Under the pieces are notes generated by a model, which had not been told where the DNA came from, ran no database searches, and worked only from the letters and a program-made list of their open reading frames with translations. The translations under genes and the position numbers were made by a program. Shown in pieces: positions 14,587 to 19,203 of a stretch of DNA of 19,203 bases. The stretch comes from Methanocorpusculum sp. (GTDB lineage: Archaea; Halobacteriota; Methanomicrobia; Methanomicrobiales; Methanocorpusculaceae): positions 1 through 19,203 of the forward strand of contig JAFZFW010000124.1 of NCBI GenBank assembly GCA_017555685.1. Reading direction: 5' to 3'. How positions within the stretch are numbered: position 1 is the stretch's first letter; each line of letters begins with the position of its first letter.

Positions 14587-15184
14587 GGAAGCACGGGAAT
14601 ACCTGCCGGATGCGGATATCCGCCCTCCGGCAAAACGCGGGGATGTAACTGCTGCAGCCGCAGGCGGGGCTGACGTGATTGTCATCATCGACGGGGTCTT
14701 TTTCCAGAACGAGTCGGTTGGACACAAGGAGATTTTAGCAGCTCTCCGCTCCGGTGTCAAATTCTACGGCTCGTCTTCGATGGGTGCGCTTCGTGCCGCG
14801 GAGATGGAGGCCTTCGGTATGGTTGGTGTCGGCAAAATCTTTGAGGCCTACAAGTCCGGAAAGATTGTGGCAGACGATGAAGTGGGTCTGCTCTACGATC
14901 CGGAGTCCGGTATGGCCTTGTCCGACCCGATGGTCAATATGCGGGCAAGCTTTTCCCGCGGGGTTGCGGAAGGATTCCTGACGCCGGAAGAGGAGGCAGC
15001 GCTTCTGAAGACCTGCAAAGGAATTTACTATCCGGACAGAACCTACCGCCGTGTGGTAAAGGAATCTCCGCTTGACGATGAGCGGAAGAAGGCGCTGCTT
15101 TCCTGGCTGAAGACCAATGCGGTTGATCAGAAGCATCTGGATGCGCAGGCCTGCCTTGCGCTGGTGAGGGAAACCTATGCATGA
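14543..15184 (+). CDS. tfuA: TfuA-like protein, partner of YcaO
   Basis: TfuA proteins work with YcaO in peptide thioamidation and are thought to deliver or hydrolyse the sulfur donor. The 213-residue product begins MQNIVIFTAPSLPPEEA and contains the family core GSSSMGALRAAEMEAFGMVGVGKIFEAYKSGKI followed by DDEVGLLYDPES (about 85-135). The C-terminal part is helical. I choose ATG 14543 because GAGGTG lies 5 nt before it and the protein then starts on a beta-strand. A frame from 14483 would add a non-conserved stretch wholly inside ycaO. It overlaps ycaO by 44 nt and the next gene by 8 nt, which is strong evidence for co-translation with both. Confidence 0.9.
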   Translation: MQNIVIFTAPSLPPEEAREYLPDADIRPPAKRGDVTAAAAGGADVIVIIDGVFFQNESVGHKEILAALRSGVKFYGSSSMGALRAAEMEAFGMVGVGKIFEAYKSGKIVADDEVGLLYDPESGMALSDPMVNMRASFSRGVAEGFLTPEEEAALLKTCKGIYYPDRTYRRVVKESPLDDERKKALLSWLKTNAVDQKHLDAQACLALVRETYA

Positions 15185-15893
15185 ACGCTATGTCCGCCAG
15201 ATTCCCTTAATCGGGGAGGATGGACAGCAAAAACTTGGCGACGCTACGGTTTTTATCGCCGGTGCCGGCGGGCTCGGCTCTCCGGTTGCGCTTTATCTGG
15301 CAGAAGCCGGGGTTGGTGAGATTCGTATCGCTGATCTGGATGTGGTTGAGGAGTCGAACCTGAACCGGCAGATTCTCCACCCGGCAGAGCGCCTGGGGGT
15401 GGCGAAGGCCGAGTCTGCGGCACAGACGATTTCCGCATACAATCCGGAGTGCCGTGTGCAGGCATTTGCCGAGCGGATTGATGCAGAGTCGGTTTTCCGT
15501 ATGGCAGAAGGTGCGGATCTTATCATTGACTGTATGGATAACTTCGAGACGCGCTATGTCTTAAATGAGGCGTCGCAGAAGCTGAAGATTCCGCTTCTGC
15601 ACGGGGCTGTGACGGGGTATTCCGGGCAGATTACGCTGGTTATCCCGGGTGAGACGCCGTGTCTTTCCTGTATTTTCCCGAAGGCGGAGACAACTGCATC
15701 TGCGCCGATTATCGGTGCGTCTGCCGGCGTTGTAGGAAGTATGCAGGCTTTAGAGGCCGTCCGCTTCCTGACGGGAAAGCCGACGCTTGCCGGAAAACTT
15801 CTGCTCTATGACGGGGCGGCAAATGCGGTTGATATCTTTTCGGTGAAGAAGAGTCCGCGCTGTGTTGTCTGCAGAGAATCAGAAAAGGTATAG
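15177..15893 (+). CDS. ThiF/MoeB/HesA-family E1-like adenylyltransferase
   Basis: E1-like enzymes adenylate the C-terminus of ubiquitin-like sulfur carriers (ThiS, MoaD, SAMPs). The 238-residue product has the nucleotide loop GAGGLGSP at 29-36, the NLNRQ motif with Arg64, Lys77, and LIIDCMDN around 114-121. Two CxxC pairs at 161/164 (CLSC) and 228/231 (CVVC) form the zinc site. In the loop where ThiF and MoeB relatives usually carry a cysteine, this one reads TASAPIIGASAGVVG with no Cys, so it may adenylate without forming a persulfide. The ATG at 15177 overlaps tfuA by 8 nt. That linkage suggests a role in sulfur supply for McrA thioamidation; a MoeB/SAMP role for molybdopterin or tRNA thiolation remains possible. 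Confidence 0.88.
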   Translation: MHERYVRQIPLIGEDGQQKLGDATVFIAGAGGLGSPVALYLAEAGVGEIRIADLDVVEESNLNRQILHPAERLGVAKAESAAQTISAYNPECRVQAFAERIDAESVFRMAEGADLIIDCMDNFETRYVLNEASQKLKIPLLHGAVTGYSGQITLVIPGETPCLSCIFPKAETTASAPIIGASAGVVGSMQALEAVRFLTGKPTLAGKLLLYDGAANAVDIFSVKKSPRCVVCRESEKV

Positions 15894-15916
15894 CCTTTCG
15901 GGAAAAATAGTAAGGT

Positions 15917-16171
15917 ATGGCAAAAAAACTCTACCGTTCCCCAAGTAACCGGTTCTTAGGCGGCGTCTTAGGGGGTTTTGCAGAATATTTCGGTATCCAG
16001 GCATGGATTGTCCGGTTGGTTTTCATCATCCTGCTTATCCTTCCAATCCCGGTGACAGGAATTGCTCTGACTCTTGCCTACGTGGCTCTCTGGGTGTTCC
16101 TTCCGCTTGGTGATGCTAAAAAGCAGCTTGACCCGGATACTATTGATGCGGATTTTGAGGTTAAAGAGTGA
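15917..16171 (+). CDS. PspC-domain membrane protein
   Basis: This 84-residue protein is essentially a single PspC domain: KKLYRSPSNRFLGGVLGGFAEYFGIQAWIVRLVFIIL, then a second hydrophobic stretch (PVTGIALTLAYVALWVFLPL) and an acidic tail DPDTIDADFEVKE. PspC proteins are small inner-membrane proteins tied to envelope stress in bacteria and widespread in archaea with poorly known roles. The start ATG 15917 lies 23 nt after the E1-like gene, with a weak AAGGT just before it. Its stop overlaps the GTG of the next gene (GTGA), so it belongs to the same transcript. No functional link to thioamidation is evident. Confidence 0.88.
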   Translation: MAKKLYRSPSNRFLGGVLGGFAEYFGIQAWIVRLVFIILLILPIPVTGIALTLAYVALWVFLPLGDAKKQLDPDTIDADFEVKE

Positions 16172-16773
16172 AGCCCCCGGCTGACCCGAATGATTTAACG
16201 GACCCGCCGTTTTATCTTCCGCAGTTTGAGGAGGCATATCAGTATATCCTCAATAAATATGCGATTGCTCCGCGTGATATCGGGATTTTTATCCCCTGTG
16301 CTGTCCGGAAGCCGTACAGCGACAGCCCGTCTCATAAGCTGTTCCATAAACTCTTCGGCGAGGTGTTCGGGGACACGGCAAAATATCATGTGACGATCTT
16401 CGGGACCTGCGGTACGGTTCCGGCTGAGCTTGAGCTGATGTATCCGTTTGCACATTACCATTACATGCTCGGTAATGTAAAGGATCAGAAGATCAAAGAT
16501 GATTTCTTAGAGATTGAGACCCGGCGTCTTATCGGCTATCTGGAAAAGACCCGCGATACGTATACGCACCGGATTGCATACTGTATCGGGCTGTTCCGCA
16601 GAGCGATGGAGGCGGCAGTGGAAGCGACCGGTGTTAAGGTGGAGATTTATCCGACCCAGCCGGTTATTGACAAGCTCTATGATGCGGACTGTCCGTTTCC
16701 GGAGGGCAGTCTTTCAATGCAGGCGTACTTAGATGAGTTCCGCGCTGCGTTAACGGAGATGAAAGAGAGATAA
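16168..16773 (+). CDS. DUF5591 / archaeosine synthase (ArcS) core-domain protein, stand-alone
   Basis: The 201-residue protein contains the ArcS core motif PC-x3-KPY-x2-S-x2-H, read here as PCAVRKPYSDSPSH at residues 43-56. It is followed by the second ArcS-like block GTVPAELELMYPFAHYHYMLGN (about 82-103). ArcS acts on preQ0-modified tRNA at position 15 in archaeosine synthesis. Full-length ArcS also has TGT-like and PUA domains, which are absent here. This could be the catalytic part of a split enzyme, working with a radical-SAM partner or a separate TgtA elsewhere, or a paralogue with another substrate. The start is GTG at 16168, overlapping the pspC stop by 4 nt. The next gene begins 1 nt after its stop. 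Confidence 0.78.
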   Translation: MKPPADPNDLTDPPFYLPQFEEAYQYILNKYAIAPRDIGIFIPCAVRKPYSDSPSHKLFHKLFGEVFGDTAKYHVTIFGTCGTVPAELELMYPFAHYHYMLGNVKDQKIKDDFLEIETRRLIGYLEKTRDTYTHRIAYCIGLFRRAMEAAVEATGVKVEIYPTQPVIDKLYDADCPFPEGSLSMQAYLDEFRAALTEMKER

Positions 16774-16774
16774 T

Positions 16775-17152
16775 ATGGCAGTTCGTGAAGTATCTGTTGT
16801 CCGTCTGGATGAGAAGAAGTCGAAGTTCTATGCACATCTCTATGAGATTGATACGCCGGATGATGTGCTGGAGGTCAGAGCCATTCATGATAAGCTCTAC
16901 AAGAAGGCGGCACACCACTGTTATGCGGTTGTGTGCGGGAACTTTACCGACAGCAGAGCTGACGGAGAGGTCGGCTCTCCGGGACGTGCACTGGCGGAGG
17001 TTATGGAGCGGCATAATTTAGGTTCGCATGTGCTGATGGTCTCCCGAATCTTCGGCGGGGTAAAGCTCGGGCCTGCCGGTGTTGCCCGGGCATTCCGCGA
17101 GGCCGGAAACGGGGCAGTGGTTGAGTATCAGGCTCACCGACCGAAATTATAA
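16775..17152 (+). CDS. UPF0029 (IMPACT/YigZ N-domain) family protein
   Basis: The 125-residue protein consists of one UPF0029 domain: KSKFYAHLYEIDTPDDV, then AAHHCYAVVCG, then RADGEVGSPGRALAEVMERHNLGSHVLMVSRIFGGVKLGPAGVARAFREAG. The last block corresponds to the family's RYFGGIKLG...GL.RAY signature, with substitutions (Ser for Gly-Thr in GSPG, Ile for Tyr). Bacterial YigZ and eukaryotic IMPACT are longer, and IMPACT acts in translational control; the archaeal role is unknown. It starts 1 nt after the previous stop and ends the six-gene operon. A T-run follows at 17157-17162. Confidence 0.85.
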   Translation: MAVREVSVVRLDEKKSKFYAHLYEIDTPDDVLEVRAIHDKLYKKAAHHCYAVVCGNFTDSRADGEVGSPGRALAEVMERHNLGSHVLMVSRIFGGVKLGPAGVARAFREAGNGAVVEYQAHRPKL

Positions 17153-17162
17153 ATCCTTTTTT
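17145..17162 (+). promoter_or_regulatory. Overlapping TATA box and operon-end T-run
   Basis: AATTATAAAT at 17145-17154 covers the stop codon of the UPF0029 gene and is centred 28 nt before the ATG at 17178, the spacing of a leaderless promoter. The T-run at 17157-17162 can end the upstream operon, so termination and re-initiation share this site. Confidence 0.45.
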
Positions 17163-17177
17163 CACCTATTTTTCTGT

Positions 17178-17366
17178 ATGACTAATACACTTCTGACCTG
17201 TCCGCTGTCAGGCAAGACCTGTTCGGCAAATAACTGTATGTGGTGGGATGCTGAGTGGAAGGACTGTTCGGTGCCGGTTCTGGTAAAATATCTCAGGGCA
17301 GCAGACGTCCGGGCAACGTTTGACCACAATGTGCCGGCGGAGTTTCTGGAAGGGGAGAGGAAGTAA
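17178..17366 (+). CDS. 62-residue cysteine-rich protein, probable metal binder
   Basis: The small protein MTNTLLTCPLSGKTCSANNC... has four cysteines at 8, 15, 20 and 30 within its first half, next to a Trp pair (MWWDAEWKDC), and a charged helical C-terminus. The spacing C-x6-C-x4-C-x9-C could bind zinc or an Fe-S cluster. I recognise no family. It has no Shine-Dalgarno, but a TATA box at 17145-17154 lies at leaderless spacing from ATG 17178 and an eight-T terminator follows, so it has the look of a self-contained gene. The frame can be extended upstream to 17079, but that part lies inside the UPF0029 gene and is not credible. Confidence 0.68.
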   Translation: MTNTLLTCPLSGKTCSANNCMWWDAEWKDCSVPVLVKYLRAADVRATFDHNVPAEFLEGERK

Positions 17367-17376
17367 GTTTCCCCGC

Positions 17377-17384
17377 TTTTTTTT
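17377..17384 (+). terminator. Oligo-T terminator of the Cys-rich gene
   Basis: Eight T begin 10 nt after the stop codon. Confidence 0.55.
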
Positions 17385-17460
17385 GATCAGTACCGCTTCC
17401 GTTTTACCGCCCTGTCTCTCTTATGGAAAGTCATTTATTCACAAATGGAGATTCTATTCT

Positions 17461-18525
17461 ATGAAGAGACGTATGTTCCCTCTTTTTCTCAGACTGCTGA
17501 TTCTGATGGCAGCAGGCCCTGGTGTTGTCAGGAATCTGTCTGAAGCTGATCCGGCGGATGCTGTTCCCGCTGTCATAAAACGGACAAACGGAGGAGAGAA
17601 GTGGGAAACAAAAATCGATTATGCGGATATGGACAACTGGCTTGCAGTAGGTGATGCAGGCAAAGATGTGGATGTTATCTACTTCTATCCGACAGCGTAC
17701 AATAAGGAAAGCGTGGACGCGCCGGATGTATCGGATATTGATGATGCAGGAATGCGTGCCGGGGCGCAAACGGTTTTCGAAGTTCAGGCTTCCGTCTTTG
17801 CAGAGGATTGTAATATCTATGCTCCGTATTACCGGCAGGTTAGTGCCGAGTATGCCCTTACGCTGAGTGAACAGGATACGACTGAATTTCTTCGCTATTC
17901 CGCATCACAGGACCCGTCCTCTGCGCTTGATTACTACTTCGAGCACTGCAACAACGGAAAGCCGTTTATTCTTGCCGGGCACTCGCAGGGTTCCCAGATT
18001 ATAACACAGCTTCTTTCCGGCTATATGAAAGAGCATCCGCAATATTATAAGAAAATGATTGCCGCATATGTAATCGGGTACTCGGTGACCGGAAAATATC
18101 TGGCAGAAAATCCGCATCTTCATTTTGCAGAACGGGCTGATGACATCGGGGTTATTATCTCCTACAATACGGAAGGTCCGGGAAATGCGGGCAGACATAA
18201 TGCTGTTGTAACACCCGGCGCCATCGCGATAAACCCGGTTAACTGGAAACGGGATACAACATATGCGGGTGTTCTGGAAAATCTCGGCTCGCTGAATACA
18301 GAAGGCGAACTCGTTGAAGGTTTTGCTGATGCACAGCTTGATTTGGAACGCGGGGTTGTTGTCTGCAGTACTGCTGATAAGTCACTCTATGCAATCCCTG
18401 CACTGGCCGAAGATCTGTTCGGACCGGAGAGTTATCATGGTCATGATTACGGCTTGTACTACGCGAATCTGCGGGAAAATGTAAAGACAAGAATCCGGGC
18501 ACTGATAAATCGTACCGATGCCTGA
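17461..18525 (+). CDS. DUF3089 alpha/beta hydrolase, probably exported
   Basis: The 354-residue product starts with basic MKRRMF and a hydrophobic stretch (PLFLRLLILMAAGPGVV) that looks like a signal peptide or anchor, without a lipobox. The body matches DUF3089: DVDVIYFYPTAYN near 70-81, APYYRQV near 121-127, the nucleophile elbow GHSQGS with Ser175, and a late histidine at HGHDYGLYYANLRENV (326 or 328). Family members are serine hydrolases of unknown substrate, and this one probably acts outside the membrane. I take ATG 17461. A GGAG lies 10 nt upstream and a TATA-like CATTTATTC at 17432-17440 lies about 25 nt upstream. The longer frame to 17320 runs through the previous gene and its terminator. 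It is a single gene, and the tRNA-Gln gene converges on it. Confidence 0.85.
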   Translation: MKRRMFPLFLRLLILMAAGPGVVRNLSEADPADAVPAVIKRTNGGEKWETKIDYADMDNWLAVGDAGKDVDVIYFYPTAYNKESVDAPDVSDIDDAGMRAGAQTVFEVQASVFAEDCNIYAPYYRQVSAEYALTLSEQDTTEFLRYSASQDPSSALDYYFEHCNNGKPFILAGHSQGSQIITQLLSGYMKEHPQYYKKMIAAYVIGYSVTGKYLAENPHLHFAERADDIGVIISYNTEGPGNAGRHNAVVTPGAIAINPVNWKRDTTYAGVLENLGSLNTEGELVEGFADAQLDLERGVVVCSTADKSLYAIPALAEDLFGPESYHGHDYGLYYANLRENVKTRIRALINRTDA

Positions 18526-18551
18526 ATGAAATATCCAAAAAACAGGTTCGA

Positions 18552-18624
18552 TACTCCTAGGCGGGTTCGAACCGCCGTCTCCGGCTCCAAAGGCCGGAAT
18601 GATTGACCACTACACTATAGGAGT
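18552..18624 (-). tRNA. tRNA-Gln(TTG)
   Basis: A 73-nt cloverleaf folds on the - strand. The acceptor is ACTCCTA/TAGGAGT, the D-arm is closed by GTG/CAT, the anticodon stem is CCGGC/GCCGG with loop CTTTGGA giving anticodon TTG, and the T-stem is GGCGG/CCGCC with loop TTCGAAC. The discriminator is A. It reads CAA and probably CAG. In methanogens this tRNA is first charged with Glu and then amidated. CCA is not encoded. Confidence 0.95.
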
Positions 18625-18651
18625 TCCTTCCTTACATTATCGGTCTGCAAA

Positions 18652-18666
18652 GTATTTGTATATTTG
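18652..18666 (-). promoter_or_regulatory. TATA box of tRNA-Gln
   Basis: On the - strand CAAATATACAAATAC is centred about 35 nt before the tRNA 5' end, the same spacing as for the tRNA-Thr box. Confidence 0.5.
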
Positions 18667-18759
18667 TGATTTTCCTGATGCGTCTTTTCCGCGCCCGCGC
18701 ATGTATGCGGGGACTTCACGGCATTTCCTGCCGATTTTTCGATGGTCAAACCGCGTAGT

Positions 18760-18767
18760 TTTATATC
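18760..18767 (+). promoter_or_regulatory. TATA box of tRNA-Leu
   Basis: TTTATATC is centred about 32 nt before the tRNA-Leu 5' end. Confidence 0.55.
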
Positions 18768-18794
18768 ATGTAGGTACAATGTAATAAGGTAGTT

Positions 18795-18879
18795 GCGAGG
18801 GTAGCCAAGCCAGGCCAACGGCGCCAGACTTAAGATCTGGTCTATAAGTAGTTCATGGGTTCGAATCCCACCCCTCGCA
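18795..18879 (+). tRNA. tRNA-Leu(TAA)
   Basis: An 85-nt class II tRNA folds with acceptor GCGAGGG/CCCTCGC and D-stem GCC/GGC. The anticodon stem is CCAGA/TCTGG with loop CTTAAGA, giving anticodon TAA. A variable arm closed by CTA/TAG (18842-18851) and the T-loop TTCGAAT follow. The discriminator is A. The outermost T-stem pair is an A-C mismatch (18855 with 18871), unusual but probably tolerated. CCA is not encoded. It reads UUA, a codon used often in the genes of this window. Six T follow at 18884-18889. Confidence 0.95.
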
Positions 18880-18991
18880 TGTCTTTTTTCACTTCGTTCA
18901 AAAATCCATGCTCAATCTTCGAGTCCACTTCGTGTCCTCTCGAACCTCGCATAATTCTTCTTTTCATTCACTTCGTTCATTCAAAATCCAT
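18873..18991. repeat. Imperfect direct repeat of the tRNA-Leu 3' end and flank
   Basis: CCTCGCAT at 18873-18880 (the tRNA 3' end plus one base) recurs at 18945-18952. CACTTCGTTCA at 18890-18900 recurs at 18969-18979, and AAAATCCAT at 18901-18909 recurs at 18983-18991, all in the same order and with small insertions in the second copy. A third partial CACTTCGT lies at 18926-18933. No gene lies in 18880-19018. The arrangement is like a decayed duplication of a tRNA-end attachment site, but no integrase is visible. Confidence 0.65.
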
Positions 18992-18997
18992 AAATAG
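18989..18997 (+). promoter_or_regulatory. TATA box of the CAT-like gene
   Basis: CATAAATAG is centred about 26 nt before ATG 19019. With no Shine-Dalgarno present, this predicts a leaderless transcript. The box overlaps the end of the second copy of the flanking repeat. Confidence 0.45.
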
Positions 18998-19018
18998 ACT
19001 CCCGTATCTTTATTCAAT

Positions 19019-19203
19019 ATGCAAATCGTGGATATGGAAAAGCAGGGGAGAAAGAAACACTTTGACTGGTTCAACAGTTTCACCGACCCGACATTTTCCA
19101 TAAATGTGCGCATTGATGTGACCAATGTCGTCCGTCATGCAAAGGCACACAACAAATCATTCTTTATCGAACTGCTCTATCTGGTAACAGAAGCACTCCA
19201 CTC
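19019..19203 (+). CDS. Chloramphenicol acetyltransferase-like protein, N-terminal part (3' end outside window)
   Basis: The visible 61 residues, beginning MQIVDMEKQGRKKHFDWFNSF and continuing TFSINVRIDVTNVV...NKSFFIELLYLVTEALH, match the start of type A (CAT-fold) acetyltransferases. In that family an R-x-HFxxF segment, a t-DvT strand and a K..-sFf-a-iY-v helix are typical. These trimeric enzymes move acetyl from acetyl-CoA to chloramphenicol or other hydroxyl acceptors. The catalytic HxxxDG motif lies beyond the window, so activity cannot be judged. CAT-like genes are common in anaerobes without resistance roles. The ATG is supported by a TATA box at leaderless spacing. Confidence 0.8.
   Translation, partial: MQIVDMEKQGRKKHFDWFNSFTDPTFSINVRIDVTNVVRHAKAHNKSFFIELLYLVTEALH

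Noticed and set aside
17079..17177. Extended N-terminus of the 62-residue Cys-rich protein
   Set aside because: The extension is out-of-frame reading of the UPF0029 gene and its terminator.
18890..18979. Three CACTTCGT copies as a possible CRISPR array
   Set aside because: The repeats are only 8-11 nt, their spacing is uneven (36 and 43 nt) and the flanks match the tRNA-Leu 3' region instead.

Overview
The window reads as the chromosome of a methanogenic euryarchaeon, most likely a member of the Methanomicrobiales close to Methanocorpusculum (genus is inference). The signs are archaeal-type TrpRS, PheS and PheT, a homodimer-type tRNA-splicing endonuclease, aIF2-beta carrying a C-terminal TRAM domain, a YcaO/TfuA pair of the kind that thioamidates methyl-coenzyme M reductase, an HTH-V4R regulator of the methanogen MsvR type, archaeal TATA boxes, oligo-T terminators and several apparently leaderless genes. 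Coding density is high, and most of the window is housekeeping or metabolic sequence rather than a mobile island.

Left part (1-6928, mostly + strand): the 3' end of RNase Z, an HTH-V4R regulator, a small two-helix membrane protein on the - strand, then a tight run endA-trpS-pheS-pheT with gaps of 14, 3 and 2 nt. EndA removes tRNA introns, and in many euryarchaea tRNA-Trp carries one, so the run joins tRNA processing to aminoacylation. Between pheT and the next gene lies a non-coding element of about 217 bp built as one large imperfect inverted repeat (7006-7222).

Middle part (7288-13143): a DMT-superfamily exporter on + converges on aIF2-beta on -. The - strand then holds a three-gene cluster (a DUF2089-type regulator and two tandemly duplicated small membrane proteins), an iron operon (a fused DtxR-FeoA protein overlapping feoB by 4 nt) and a stand-alone Cas4-like PD-(D/E)XK protein with no CRISPR array in the window.

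Right part (13233-19203, mostly +): tRNA-Thr(CGT) precedes a six-gene operon, ycaO-tfuA-thiF/moeB-like-pspC-ArcS core domain-UPF0029. YcaO and TfuA together install a backbone thioamide. The overlapping E1-like gene is a candidate helper in sulfur supply. After it come a leaderless 62-residue Cys-rich protein, a probably exported DUF3089 alpha/beta hydrolase, tRNA-Gln(TTG) on -, tRNA-Leu(TAA) on + with an imperfect copy of its 3' end and flank just downstream, and the start of a chloramphenicol-acetyltransferase-like gene cut by the window edge.

The main candidates for undescribed biology are the 217-bp inverted repeat, the DUF2089/duplicated-membrane-protein cassette, the stand-alone ArcS core and E1-like protein in the thioamidation operon, and the repeats beside tRNA-Leu. 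All functions are read from sequence only.
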